A stretch of DNA of 64,000 nucleotides from Gnetum montanum (GCA_015680685.1 MNCI01023425.1:221715-285714), one strand, 5' to 3'. Positions 11,433-23,879 are shown, counted from the first letter of the stretch. Translations and numbers: made by a program. The notes: generated from the letters alone by a model not told the origin.

Positions 11433-13441
11433 TCAAAGAAATGAAACATATTTATTAATTCTACTTGTTATTGAAATAGGGGGGTGTCCCCCATAACCAA
11501 TTAATTGAGTATGGCATGGATTAATAAATGAAAGATAAGGATCCTTGCATGTTGGAAGTATTGGAACCGGTCTATACTTATCCCATTGGGGTTCACACAC
11601 TTGATTGCAATAAGCATAGTGGGGAACTTTATACGATGTAGTTCCCAAATAATGAGTTGATCCACTATGATGTTGGTGACCGTTAGATGGTATGCAAGGA
11701 TTAGGATGATGCCTCCCATGGTTGTGTTCATTGGGCTGTGTGGTTGTTGGAGTGTTAGTTGGTGGCCCTAATGAAGTTACATGAGGCATTGGGTTTGAAG
11801 GTAAGGATTCACCACATTGGTGGACTTGTGCTAGGTTGGAAGATGCAGTGGCCTCGGAATTGTGTTGTCCCTTCCTACGTTCATGTTTAAAGAAAGGACG
11901 CTTTTGTTGTTGAGGAGGCTTTTCACTGCTATTAGTAGCAATAGCATAAGTGTTTTTCATGGGTTGTAGTGGTGCAGGTACGTTAGGGGCAGTTGGTGGC
12001 GATGTGGAAGGAGGGAAAGGATAAGAATGTTCAAAGTTAGGAGGAATATAAGGTTCATAAGATGGTGGTTGCATTGGAGGAATGGGTTGATAGTATTGTG
12101 GAGAATAGTAGTGTGGTGAGACAAAGTATGTTGGCCCAATTGGAGAAATAGGATGTTGAATGTGATAAGCATTCAAGTTTGGAAAATATGAAGGGTGCCT
12201 CCAGTCTAAGGATGGTCTCCCCCATGACTGGGATGGTTGCCATTGTGATCGACCACAGGATCTCTGTATGAACTCTGGATGTAACGTGTTTTCCCAATGC
12301 TCATATAAATGTAACAATATTGGGCATTGCCCTTTCGGGTGATTGTATAGGCATATGTTGCATTCATATGTATGACTAGCAGTTATTGCCTTCATTTTTT
12401 TCTCCGAATGTCTGTTATTTCATCTTGCTTCTTGGGTTGTCAAAACTCTATCTTTAATGATGTTGACACATTCTCCACACTTGTGATATATCCATTCCAA
12501 CATCTTATTGATCTTTGCCTCAGCTTCTTCTAATGATTTTTGTATTGGCAAAGATGATGTTTCCATCTTAAGATTTGTTGATTTCTCCTTGTTATGATTA
12601 GGGACCTTTGTTAAGCTGAAATTTTGGTCTTGTTGATGTTTTTCAACACTCTCCCTGTAGCTATTTCTCCTTCTTCTTTTGCTACTCGATTAATAAGCTC
12701 TTGGATTTGATGGGGTCATAGTTCATATAGTTGACCTTGGGCATACGTTCCTAAGGTCTCTCTTGTTTCATTACATAGCCCATTGATAATATGGTACATT
12801 AGCCTTTCCTTAGAAAACCCATGGCCTAGACAGTTGTTTAATGGTGTGTAATATCTTTCTAAGGCCATGTCCAAGGGTTCATGTTCTACTTGTTTCCATC
12901 CTTGGATTTGTTTCCTCAAGGCTGATACTCTTGTGTGGGTTTGATATTTTTTGTTAAAGACTTCTACCATTGTTTACCAATGTCATATCGAATTTGGTTT
13001 TAACGATCTATACCATACTTTAGCTTGGTCAATGAGTGTCATGGGAAAGAGCTTAAGTTTCTACCACCCGTTATCAATGTTATTCCATGTGTAGGCATTG
13101 TAGAAGGCTTGTAAATGTTGATGCGGATCTAAGTCATAGCCTCCTAAAAATGTAGGAAACTTTTTTAAATCGAGCTTGGTTAGATGGCTCTCTTTGCAAT
13201 GCCTACATGAGATTCGAAAAACCTCTTGTATTTGCATTAAGCTTGTAATGGCTAGTGGGGGTTCATCATCACTAGGTAAGCTATGTCTTCATGTGTTACG
13301 ATGACATTGCTTTCATTCATGTTTATAAGAAACCCCTACTTTAGGTTGTATACTCCAATCTTCATCATCATATAGTTCGTTGGTTCTCCAAAGAACTTCC
13401 TCACTAAATGTGGCATTATTATTATCTTGTAGGAGAGACAT
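11433..13441 (-). pseudogene. gag: gag of the non-autonomous element (copy 1)
   Basis: Start ATG at 13,441 (product begins MSLLQDNNNATF), 124 nt after the primer site. The capsid-type retrotransposon gag domain spans about 13,220-12,720 (LKKFPTFLGGYDLDPHQHL, ALRKQIQGWKQ, CNETRETLGTYAQGQL). A CCHC-like zinc element follows at about 12,365-12,325 (CNICLYNHPKGQC: C-x2-C-x3-H-x4-C). The last 300 codons are Pro/Tyr/His-rich and open to 11,433. Stops and frame changes fall mostly in the first half. The same gag, including the HPKG-type knuckle, is in E-auto and E2. No protease or RT follows, so this copy depended on another element. Confidence 0.8.
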
Positions 13442-13565
13442 TGTTATGAAACTGTATGTGAATTTCATATGACTTTTAATAATTATTTCTTCTTTCTAAG
13501 AGATATATCGTTAAGATCTTTACAACGACCTTGTATAATATAACTAATCTAGATAACTAGTGTCA

Positions 13566-13583
13566 TCCTCGACAACGATGCCA
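13566..13583 (-). other. Primer binding site, tRNA-Asp type (copy 1)
   Basis: Minus strand TGGCATCGTTGTCGAGGA, one base inside the LTR-A terminus. It resembles the complement of the plant tRNA-Asp 3' end (TGGCGCCGTTGCCGGGGA) with four differences. It marks LTR-A as the 5' LTR of the gag lying below it. Confidence 0.8.
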
Positions 13584-13584
13584 A

Positions 13585-14398
13585 TGATGAGTGGTGAGGT
13601 AGCCCTACACTCAACCATATGAATATGAGCATGTATGCGTGATCCGATCGAACTCCGTAGATGGACTAGCTGTGGCACCTAGATCATTAAATTTAGGTCA
13701 CAGTTCACTGTCTTCCCACCTGGACTAGTATTACATTTTTCACGTATGGTCTAGTCCAGATGAGGTGTATGATATGTTCCTAATTCTAACGCTACTCCTG
13801 AAGGCAGTGGAATGTAAGATTAACTAAGCTAAGCTAGGATGAAAAGGTAAGAAAATCTAATCTAGCCTAAGTGTGATGAGCAACCGATTCCTTGATCAAC
13901 CATACACATCTTGGAAATCGTGCATGACTACCGCTGGGATTACCAAGTGCAGATCCTAGGTACGACACTGAGATACCAAGTAGTCACACTTAAATGCTCG
14001 TGATCAAGTCATACTCGTTCCATGTTCTTGGAGTTTAAGGGTGAGAGAGAGAAAAATGGAAATAACATTAAATAAATAAACAACAAAGTGACTACTTCAA
14101 TGATGAAGTAATCTCAATATTTATTTTCGGTCATGTGCATGTCCAAGTACGTCACACTCGAATAAAGAATGTTGTACAATTACATTCACCACACTATGGG
14201 TAGACACAAGAAAAAATAATCTATCTCTGGAGTGGTCAAACTACCATAGCTTCACTACTTCTAACTCCTAATTCCAAAACAAGGAAGAGCTTCTTCTTAT
14301 TTATAGACATTGCGGTGCACTGCGATATTGCATACACGATATCGCAGTGGAAGACGCGATATCATGGGGGATGCGATATCACGGTGGACGCGATATCA
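13585..14398 (-). repeat. LTR-A, shared between two element copies
   Basis: Plus-strand reading starts TGATGAGTGG (the minus LTR's 3' terminus ...CATCA) and ends ...GATATCA (minus LTR start TGATATCG). The U3 promoter has GATATC at 14,338, 14,358, 14,375 and 14,392, GATATT at 14,324, and the TATA box at 14,298-14,305. The polypurine tract expected next to 14,398 (present at 17,714 and 52,220) is missing, suggesting a small deletion at this border. Sequence above it is ORF2 3' flank; sequence below it is primer site and gag, so it sits between two element bodies. Confidence 0.85.
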
Positions 14399-14559
14399 GA
14401 TAATAAAAACTCATCCTCGAGTTACAAAGGGAACAAGATCTATTGATTACACAGTGGATAGGTATGGGATTATTAACTGAAAAAATAAATGAAATCGCAG
14501 TGTGGGAAGAAAACACAACACACATAATATATACAACTACAACTACAAAAATGTGGAAC

Positions 14560-16740
14560 TCATGTAGTTCCTGGTTGTGGTGGCTCCTCCATTGGTGCCT
14601 TTCCTTTATCTTGTGCTCTAGGCTTTGAAGGTTGATGATGTTGAAGAATGGCCTGGAACTTCTCCTCTTCGGTCCAAGGATCTTGTGTCATCCATGCTAA
14701 TGTTCTGATGTTTGACGGAGTTGGCACATCCCATGGATAGGGTAGTTGTGGGAACATCTGATTGGCTTTGAAATACCACGCCACGAACACCTGTCATTCC
14801 TCTTCATAGACTCTGGCTTTGTCCTTGTATTCATGAAGATTTTTTTTTCATCGAGCCAAGTCAGTTGCAACATCTTTCTGTCCTTGGTAGCTTGCTTTTA
14901 CCACCTCAAGTTTAGAATTTCGAACATCCAATTTTTCAACCAGCTTCTTGCATTCTACAAATTCTACTTCATATTTGAGATGGGTGGAAGCTACCTGCTG
15001 CTCGAGCTCTATTCTCGGGCACCCTACTGTTAACATGGAAATGTTGGAATATCTAATGTTTGTCAACTCCATGTATTCTATCAAGTCCTAGATTTGCAGG
15101 TCCTAGTTTTTAATTTCCACTTGGTGGGCAAAGGCATAAGTGTCCAATATGGCCTTCCAATTAGTGTGTTGAGCACTGATAATGTTGATTTGAGCCTTGA
15201 TCATATGGATCTCCTTCTCTAGGATTTGTTTATACATCCCCACCTGATCAAGGAAATGCTCCTTAATTTTCTCATCTCGTTTAGCCTCATTCTACCACGC
15301 GCTTATCTCAATTGCTGATTTTTGGTGAATAGCGCATACCTCCTCCATTGAGAAGGTTCGATTTTCTCTGGCTAAATAGCTTACATCTCGGTTGACCTAG
15401 ATAAATTTTTCTCATAGTTGATGAAAGTGTTCATTGAAAACATTCTTTTACTTCTCCATAGAGGTCAATCGAACTTTATCTACAACCAATTATTTATTTT
15501 CTTCTTCTAAGGCCTTGAGTACCTTAAGATGCGTATGGGTTTGCAACTGTGATGCGGAGGCATCCCAAACAACCATCTCCTTTTCTTCAACCACCTTCTT
15601 ATTTTTTGCAATTAGCTCTATTAATTGCTTAGTTCTAAAATTTTTAAGCTAGTCTGTAGGAACAAATTGCAGAGGATCCTGCTATGCTGCTTGCAAGGCT
15701 ACGCGCTGCTCTTATAGTTTCTGCACTTCAGCTTCAGCATGCTCAGCCCTTACTTTGGATATGACCATCTTTCCCTTTGTGGAAATGAGGTCTAACTGAA
15801 TCGCTGTTACATACTGAGGGATGTCAAATAGGGACATTAAAACTTTCTCTATTTGTAGTAATTGATCTAGCACATCCTCATGATCTACAGGAGTCATTGA
15901 GGTTTCGGCAAGAGTTTGAGCATTGCGTGCTCCTGAGAGACCTACCAATTGCACAACAAGTATATTAAAGGATTCCTTGATGTGGTCCATGACCACTTCA
16001 ATAGCTCTCATGGAATTCTGGTGTTGCATGATCACCACAGTGGCTTTTTCACCAGTCTCTAACTGCACTTGAAAAGATGTTTCATTTCGTGAGATCTGTT
16101 GCGATCATCTGCTATCCCCTCCTCCTGTTTGAATTGAGACTTAATCCCTTGTGTAATCTAATGAAATTGTAGGATGAATGACATTCTCCAAGATGTGGAA
16201 GAGGCTTATGTCATCATGACTTCCCCAACTAACTGTCTCAGTGATGGCCCTCAGATGGCTCATCAATAGTCTGTAGTCTTGTGGCAGTAGCGGTTGATCC
16301 TAACCTGTGCTAGGAACTACTTCTTATTGTTGGCTGGGACCCATGGCTGGAGGTTGACTAGGTCTTGCAAGTTGAGTTGTAAGTGGTTCAGTCATTTATT
16401 CTTCTTCTTCATATGGTATCAGCTCTTTGCTAGTGCTCTTTCTTCGAGCTGGCACCTTTAGTAATTCAGCATAAGAAGCATTCTGGGCTTTTTGAAGGAT
16501 GTCATTAGTGTACGCCTGAATACCATCCCATCGACACAGCTTTATGATAAGATAGGGGAAAGGTAGCGCCATCTTCCCTAACATCTGTTCTTCAAATCAC
16601 CTTAGGATCTCTGTCAAATATAGATGGGGAAGGTTAGCATTAACCTTTCCCATAAACACTACATATCCTCTTGTTGCATACGTCGATATTTCTTTTAAAC
16701 CTTTTGTGGGGAAGAGGTGATATGTTCTGATTTTTAGTGG
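14560..16740 (-). pseudogene. ORF2, C-terminal part (copy 2), N-terminus deleted
   Basis: It enters at about 16,735 within the RTYHLFPTKGLKEI block, continues through NANLPHLYLTEILR and LPFPYLIIKLCR, then a linker (ARRKSTSKELIPYEEEE). A long coiled coil follows (16,068-15,712: QLETGEKATVVIMQHQNS; about 15,640-14,850: YEVEFVECKKLVEKL). The conserved tail is PWDVPTPSNIRTLAWM ... KGKAPMEEPPQPGTT, with a stop at 14,560-14,562. The upstream half is replaced by LTR-B through the junction at 16,741-16,769. Heptad spacing implies self-association; any nucleic-acid role is unproven. Confidence 0.65.
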
Positions 16741-16769
16741 AAAGGTACCCCTACACTCAACGGCACCAA
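16741..16769 (-). other. Recombination junction LTR-B / partial primer site / ORF2
   Basis: Just outside LTR-B the minus strand reads TGGTGCCGTTG, the first bases of the tRNA-Asp primer site. It then switches to a second copy of the LTR terminus motif (AGTGTAGGGGTACCT) and then to mid-ORF2. GGTACCCCTACACTCAAC therefore occurs twice, at about 16,744 and 16,783. This looks like a strand-transfer or slippage scar that deleted gag and the ORF2 N-terminus. Confidence 0.6.
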
Positions 16770-17711
16770 TGATGAGTGGCGAGGTACCCCTACACTCAAC
16801 CATATGAAACAAGCATAGCACGTGGGATCTAGTCAAACTCCATAGACTAAGTGTTGACACGCCCCATGGAACACTTGGGGTTAATCATTCATTGTCTTCC
16901 TAGACTTACTTGTAGTTGTCACGGTGTATGGTTAAGTACGTCCGAGGTATATGATTTTTATAGTCTTTTATGTTTTTCTCCTAAGCTAACAAGGTGAAGG
17001 GTTGAGAAACTAACTAACTCTAACTAATAAACTAAGTCTAAACTACCTAGCGTCAGCATCCATTCCCACTTACCGTACACACCCTGAACTGATGCAAGCA
17101 CGACTACCAAATGCTAATCGTTGTTGGGATCGCCACGTGTAATGCACATGCTCGAAGTGGTCATACTGAGGCACTTAACTAGGAGGAAAGGATTCAGAGA
17201 ATCTAAACTAGCCTATGTGCGATGAGTGGCTGATTCCTTGACTAACTGTACACATCTTGGTGCACGACTACCACTGGGATTACCAAGCACAGATCCTGAA
17301 TATGCCACTGGGTTACCAAGTAGTCACACTAGATGCTTGTAATCAAGTCGTACTCATTCCATGTTCTAGGAGTTTAAGGGTGAGAGAGAAAGCAATAAAT
17401 AAAATCATATTCCATGCACTACAAGGTTTATCCAAGAAGTTCATCTTTATTGCCATACACAACTTGTGTTCAGGTATAATGTTGCTCAAATAAATATCCG
17501 TTCACTTTAGGACTCTTACTATGGGCACATTGAAAATATTCTATCTCTAGAGTGATCAATCTACTAGAGTTTGCCTACTTCTAGCCCAAGATAAGGAAAC
17601 AAGGAAGATCTGCCTCTTATTTATACACTTGGCGATAAACCACGATATCATGTACGCAATATCGTAGGGGAAGACGCAATATCATGGCCCATGTGATATC
17701 ACGTCCCATCA
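16770..17711 (-). repeat. LTR-B, 3' LTR of the autonomous element
   Basis: About 942 bp, plus-strand reading TGATGAGTGG...CCCATCA. A polypurine tract abuts its minus-strand start (17,714-17,725). U3 carries GATATC at 17,644 and 17,695 plus AATATC variants, with the TATA box at 17,618-17,625 (plus TATTTATA). It is homologous along its length to LTR-A, LTR-C and LTR-D. Confidence 0.85.
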
Positions 17712-19620
17712 TACCCCCATGACTGAATGAAAACTCATCCTTGAGTTCCTTACAATAATATTGGGAAGGTATGGCATTATTGAGGGGAATGGAACTAATG
17801 GAATGACATGTGAACGGATCATCATTACAAGACTTGACAAAACTGGTGTTCATGACAACAAGGGTGAACACCTTATTACAATGACATTAGGCCTTAGTTG
17901 GTAGCTGAGAAAGAGAGAGAAAGAAGTGTTGCTGCTACCAACGCCAAGATTGTGCCTTCTATTGTCCATCAGTAAGCACGCCATTGATCTTTCTCCTTGC
18001 ATAGCTGCTTCCAGCACTACTCCATTCCATGTGTTCCTTCTAGATCCAGTCTGTTGTTGCATGATTGCCATCTGCACACACAACATAATCTTATATTAGC
18101 AAGGGTAAATGAATTTCAACATAGTTAATACTTTGCTTCAATGTAAGTTCATTGTCTAGGTTGTGGTATGGCTGATATGGATCAAGAAATATATTAATGG
18201 TGACTATCAAAGGTGTAGGGGTTAGGAAGAAAATCAAAAAATTTAGGGCTACGAGAAAATCTAAAAAATTGGGCCCCATACCCCCATGACTAATCATAAA
18301 CCTCTGTTAGTGTTAGAATGAAGAAAGCAAAGGAGTAAGAAAGATAGATAAAAAGGGACAACTATAGCATCGAGGAAATGGATGTCAAGATGGTAATGAA
18401 AAAAAATAAAATAAAATTTATTGCAAAAATGTTAGAGAAAAGAAGTTAATTGGTGCACCAAATAGGAATGTCAATGGGTCCTCCCCAAAGTAGGCTCATG
18501 CCTTTAATGCCCTGACAAACACACATTCAAACAGTCCATAGGTTCTGGGAATGTCATTTGGAAAATAAGTTAAATTCTTAACCACAAGAATTTACCAAAA
18601 AGAAAACAATGCATCAATCAAAATATACACTAATGATACAACTGCAAATGAGGTGAAAAATGGAGAGAAGGGTGGAGATAAGAGAATCGAATGGAATCTC
18701 AAGAACAAGGTGGTGTATAGCCCCTTGTGTAGTTCATTATTAATGTGACTTAGAAAATCCCATTCCAACTCCAGCCTTAAACCAACGACATCCAGTGACT
18801 TCGCATCAATGCATCCGATTAAACCATCTCCTTGAGTAACAAGAATTTCTTCGCCAAGAGTGACCACCATTCCGATGAAATGAATGAGGAGAGAATGGGA
18901 ACCGAGAAGGGCCTTAGTTAGAGGGAGCATTTTTAGTTCCATAACTAATTCTTGTAGCCCAAGGGATTATTTTTTCTAAGGGGTTTGCTTTGAATTCTCA
19001 CTTCTTTTTGTGTGTTTTTATGCGTGAGAATTACACCATGTAAAGAATTCTTATTTTTATTGCCTCAGCTTCCGATAATAGGATGACATCAGAAAGGGGA
19101 AAAAACTCAAGAATAAAAACATCCAAGCACCCAAGAGAATGGCCAACACAAAAGCATCAAGTTCCCTTGAAGTCACATCCATTTCAATCCTTGAGTCCTT
19201 CCTTAGTTTGAGAAATGTCCAGTCACCATTTCATTAAAGTTCTTATTAGAAGGGGACTGTACACTTCCAAGCCGAGAGAGACCATAGAACTTGGTGGATG
19301 GATGGATGGAGTGAACTCATTGCCTACCATATCAAAAGAAACATACCTTAGTATCAACATCGTGACTTAAAGTTAAAAACCAAATATTAACAATCAACAT
19401 GAAAATAGTTCATACCATCATGAAGAACACTTATTGGGTGACAAACTTATAGGGTGGATCACACACACACACAAATATAGAAAAAATGAAAAAGTATAAC
19501 AAAAATAAGAAAAGTTAAAGAAATTTGTAAAACAAAAATGTGTAAAACAAAAATTGAAAAAGAACTAAGGGCCCCATATGGTTAGCATAGGTGGCCATCA
19601 CCCCCATGACTAAATTGTAA
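17712..19620 (-). other. 3' noncoding region of E-auto with repeated PPT-like motifs
   Basis: No convincing gene; short ORFs here have no recognisable domains. The true polypurine tract (plus CCCCCATGACTG) is at 17,714-17,725 beside LTR-B. Two near copies lie further in, at 18,281-18,292 and 19,601-19,612. The latter is preceded by CCATCA, so on the minus strand it reads PPT followed by TGATGG, like a genuine internal/LTR border. A (CA)n run is near 19,459 and a (GGAT)n run near 19,298. Confidence 0.6.
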
Positions 19621-19659
19621 GGAAGAGATCCGAAATAAAGAGCGAGGTTGCCCACTAGT

Positions 19660-20720
19660 GAAGGTGTAACTTGTACTGGCTATTGCAGGTTCACAGAAAG
19701 GTTTTTTTATTGTACATTAATCAATAATCTTTTATTTGGGATGTCATGCTTGTATATCATCATGGCTCTAAAGGGGAAGGTTGTATGAATAATATAGGAT
19801 CCTTCCCACAATGTTTAGAATTTTGTATGCTAAGGTACGTGTGTGGGATTCTAGTAAAGGACCTTGTCTCTTGGTTGGTACCTAAACCTTCAGATCCTTA
19901 AGTCATGACATTGTTTACTATGTGCCTTGTGCAACTCATTTAATGATAGTGCAACCAATCTATCCTTGTCTAGCACATTCAGAGTTGCCAACCATTTTTT
20001 TTGTGCTAGGTCGAGGTCTAGGTGAAGGTTGCAAGCCATGGATAATGTACAGAGCTCATTCTGTATGGGAAGCTTGGGTAGTTTCCCATACACTAACTCA
20101 TAGGGAGAATAGCCGGTAGGAAGCTTCCAAGTGGAGCGGTATGCCTAGAGAGCATCGTTCAGTTTTGTGCTCCAGTCTCACCTAAATTTGCTAACCATTC
20201 TCATTAATATTTTGGTAATCTCCTAGTTAGTAACCTTGGCTTGGCCATTCGCTTGGGGGTGATAAGGTGTAGTCAATTTATGCTTACCCCTAAGTGTTGC
20301 ATCAATTTGCAAAAGGTTGCACCCATAAAATGTGTTTCATTATCAGAGATCAACGCATGTGGCACACCAAGCCTATTTACAATTTTTTGTTGTACAAATC
20401 ATGTAGTTGTAGATGATGTGTAGTCTCTTACTGTGGCTACTTCAACCCATTTGGTTAAGTAATCAACAGCAATGATGATATATGCTTTTCCATTGGACAT
20501 CAGTGTAATAGGCCCCATAAAATCTATTCCTTAGATATCGAAGGGTTCCAAAGATTGAATCAATTATTGAGGATCCTCCATTCTAGTAGTCATTCCACCA
20601 TCACGTTGGCAGTGTTCATAGGATTGGGCAAAATGATGGGTGTCCCAAAATAGTGTTGGCCAATAATATCCTGCAAGAAGGACCTTGGTGGCCGTTCATC
20701 TCCCGGCATAGTGGCCCCCA
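19660..20720 (-). pseudogene. E-auto integrase (decayed)
   Basis: DDE-type integrase that would insert element DNA in the nucleus. On the minus strand, after an H2C2-like region near 20,700 (frame broken), the core is split over frames. The second catalytic region reads LISDNETHFMGATFCKLMQH at about 20,355-20,295. The post-core region reads YGKLPKLPIQNELCTLSMAC and ends VALSLNELHKAHSKQCHD (about 20,090-19,895). The first Asp and final Glu regions are disrupted by stops. It directly follows RNase H, in standard Ty3/gypsy order. Confidence 0.75.
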
Positions 20721-20989
20721 CAGGGGCCCTCATGAGCATCTTAGAGAACCTTTAATTGATCCTTATCAGGCACGCACCATCGAACCAGGCCATCAGGATA
20801 GACTTTATAGAGTTGTCCCTGGATTTCAATGAAGTACTTGGTTTTGTGAAGAAACTATTGTTTCTTCCTAAAGTCCAACCCCTGTGGTATTTTTTGGGAA
20901 ATGAGATAAGTAAGAATGCTACTATACAAATTTATTTCCATGGGTTCATCATTCACTACACTAGCAAAGAGGTTTCATCAGGAAAATGG

Positions 20990-22300
20990 TTAGATACATC
21001 ATATTCATCCTCTTTTTTGTCCCAACACAACTGAGATAGATGATTGACGACTATATTCTCGGTGCCTTTGTGGTCTACTATTGTTAAATCGAACTCCTAA
21101 AGAATTACCAACCAATGTATGATATGTGGGCTAACCATTGGCTTGTTCATAAGGAACCTAATTGCATTATGATTTGTATGGATGTATACTTTGTAGCCCA
21201 ATACATAGTGCCTAAATTCGTCTAGTGCAAACACTACAGCCATTAATTTCTTTTCCGTAGTCATGTAGTTGAGTTGCGCACTGGTGATACTCTTACTAGC
21301 ACAATGGATGTAATAAGGTCATTTTTGTTCATCTAATTGTGTCAGTATGGATCCTAAGGCATAATTAGATGCATCGGTCATGATATGGAACGACCTAGAC
21401 CAATCAGGGGCTTGTAGAATGGGAGTTTCCAAAAGCCTCTATTTGAGAGTTTGGAATGCTTGTTCACATTCCTTGGTCCATTCGAATGGTGCATCTTTTT
21501 TCGTTAATTCCACCAATGGCTTCGAAACTTTGGAGAAGTTCTTGATAAATCTCCTGTAGTAGCCAGTGTGTCCAAGGAATGATTGAATATCTTTAACCAT
21601 TTTTTGTTTCTGGGTAATTCCTTGGATGACTTTTACTTTTTCCGGATCCACCTCAATTCCTGATTGTGAGATTTTATGCCCCAGTACGACACCCTCTTGA
21701 ACCATCAAATGGCTCTTCTGCTAGTTGAGCTTTAGGTTGGTTTTAATACATCGTTTTAATACTTGCTCTAATTGGTTGAGGGCTTTTTCAAAGATTGTCC
21801 CATAAGTGGAGAAGTCATCCATGAAGACTTCTACTCTGGTACCTATTTGCTATTGAAATATGCTTAAAACTAATCATTGGAATCTAGTAGGGGCATTGCA
21901 CAAGCCAAAAGGCATTTTTTTGTATGCAAACATTCCCCAAGGACTGGTGAACATTGTTTTGGCTTGGTCTTCTAGTGCGATTCGTATTTGGTTGTACCCA
22001 CTATACCCATACAGAAAACTATAATAGCGATGCCCTACAATAGTGTCCAAGACTTGGTCAACAAATGGCAATGGGAAGTGATCTTTGAATGTTGCCGTAT
22101 TTAATAGCCTAAAGTCTATACATACCCTCCATTTACCTTCTTTTTTCGGTACAATTACAAGAGGACTAACCCACTCACTATCAGCAATAGGGTAAATGAA
22201 CCCAGCCTTGAGAAGCTGCTCTATCTCCTCTTTCACTATTTGTTTTAACTTCGGGTTCAATCACATTTGGGGTTGCTTTCAAGGTTTCATGGAGGGGTCT
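20990..22300 (-). pseudogene. pol: E-auto reverse transcriptase and RNase H
   Basis: The best-preserved pol here. RT spans 22,260 to about 21,700: NPKLKQIVKEEIEQLLKAGF, VSPLVIVPKKEGKWRVCIDF, GYSGYNQIRIA, MPFGLCNAPTRFQ, and the intact catalytic FMDDF at 21,825-21,811. The connection follows (VVLGHKISQSGIEVDPEKVK, QSFLGHTGYYRRFIKNFSKV). RNase H then reads FHIMTDASNYALGSILTQL, an AQLNYMTTEKKLMAVV block, and DLTIVDHKGTENIVVNHLSQL to about 21,040. Isolated stops near 21,873, 21,722, 21,438, 21,320 and 21,100 mostly replace Gln or Arg codons. No archaeal-type second RNase H is visible. The RT style suggests the Athila/Tat branch (recollection). Confidence 0.9.
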
Positions 22301-22506
22301 GTGTAAATCCTATACTGGCATATCCTAGGATCTATTCTAGTTAGTTCAGGGTATGACTAGGCAAAGGTTGTTGACCACTTGTTTATCACCTTCAGCAAAC
22401 TTTCTTTTTGCTTGGGTGAAAGCTTTGCATTGATGATTACCAGTTTTCCATTTTTAAGGGTCATGTATTCCAAACCGGTGGGCAATGATTTCAAATCTAG
22501 GGGTTG

Positions 22507-23548
22507 TTATTTAAACTTCTCAGGAATCTCCAACTTCCCCCAATTAATGTTTTCAGAGTTAAGGGCTAGAAGTTGACCATGGACTTGCCCTAATATGTCT
22601 GTGCTTTTAATGTAAGCACTAGTTATCCCCTTAGCTAGTTCCATGCAAGTTGTTGAGTTGCTCTCTTTATCAGCCATCAACCATTGGGTGTTTTCTTGTC
22701 GTGTGGCTATTGCATATAGGCACTTTTGTATGTCAATATCTTGTGCACACCGATTGCATGCAGGCAATGTTAAACTTTCCATCACCCATGATTTTTGCAC
22801 ACAATAACACCCTATGTCACTATATGCGATGCATGGAACTCTCTTCCTCTCAATCTTCCCAAAAATATTTTTCTTGGATATTTCTAGGGAAAAATTGCGA
22901 ATTCCTAGGCATGCATCAATTGTACTTAGCCATGCCCTTCCCATTATGATTGGGAAATCCCATTTTTCATTGTTTATTTGAATCTCCAGGAAATCAGCTG
23001 GGTATGACCAACCACCCATGGTGGTAATAATGTCCTCAACCTATCCCAAAGGAATGGTGATGGACTGGTCCCAAGTCTAAGCAGATATTGCTCTTCTTGA
23101 GTGGAGGCAGGTCCCAGGTTTTATACAATTCTTGTAAGATTAAGTTGACTCTAGGGCCTGAGTCAATGAGAGCCTTATGGGGTTCATTCCCAGTAACTTG
23201 GAGATATACTAGGGGGACACTGGGATCAGATAATTTCTTGGGAAGGTGGCCTACTTTAATCCAATTAATAACGGTATGTGTTAACATAACCGTGTGCATT
23301 GGGCATGATTTTTTATTTGAAGGGGGTCCCAAAACTTTTTTTGGTATGATGGTGTTTAGATGTTCAACTACTTGTGAGGGTGAGGGCTTATTTGGATTGT
23401 TGGTCCTAAAGAAGGATATTTTTGGCATAACATGGTTAGGACCAACTGATGGTGGAGGATTGGAAGCCCTCGTAAGATTGGGTTGTTGCAGTTGAGTGGG
23501 AAATGCCTTTGGCATTGTTGGAGCAGCTGGTGGTGGAGCCATTGGCAT
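22507..23548 (-). pseudogene. E-auto protease region
   Basis: The first open part (23,548-23,036) has a Pro-rich lead-in (APPPAAPTMPKAF) and the active-site-like ALIDSGPRVNLI at about 23,170-23,130; Gly is kept and the next residue is Pro. After a frame change near 23,040 the second part (23,019-22,507) reads PADFLEIQINNEKWDFPIIM then GRAWLSTIDACLGIRN, the C-terminal half of a retropepsin fold. It then runs on into a linker toward RT. A Cys-rich stretch (PACNRCAQDID) near 22,740 has no assigned role. Confidence 0.75.
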
Positions 23549-23879
23549 GAGAGGTGCGGATGGATTTGGAGGATGGGATACATGTGGAGTGTCCCTTCCA
23601 GGAGGGGAAGTCTAAAAATATTCCCGAATTGGGTAGTGACACTGTCAAGTTGTGTAACCCATAGGGGAACTTGGAGGGATCGACTGGCAACAAGGGTATT
23701 GATGTTTCGGTGGTGGCATCCCCCATGACTTTGGGTATTTCCACTACTGATGTTGTCCGATGGGTTGTGGTGGAGTTCCACTTGGATAGTATGTTAATGG
23801 TTGGTGGAACTATCTTGGGTTACGTTAGGGATAAGGTAACCTTCAGGGTGTCTATCGTTTGTTCAGTCTTGGATTGAGC

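Noticed and set aside
11501-12297. Three short ORFs overlapping the E1 gag C-terminus in other frames
   Set aside because: Shadows of the Pro/Tyr/His-rich gag frame; no independent motifs.
14298-14305. TATTTATA as a plus-strand promoter
   Set aside because: All element genes here are on the minus strand; the minus reading TATAAATA downstream of the GATATC array is the consistent orientation.
19459-19476. (CA)n and nearby (GGAT)n runs as functional sites
   Set aside because: Short simple repeats in a noncoding element region, with no conserved counterpart in the related copies.
23088-23877. Plus-strand ORFs opposite the E-auto Pro-rich region
   Set aside because: Antisense of the Pro/Gly-rich gag-protease linker; Trp/Gly-rich composition is the complement of Pro codons.
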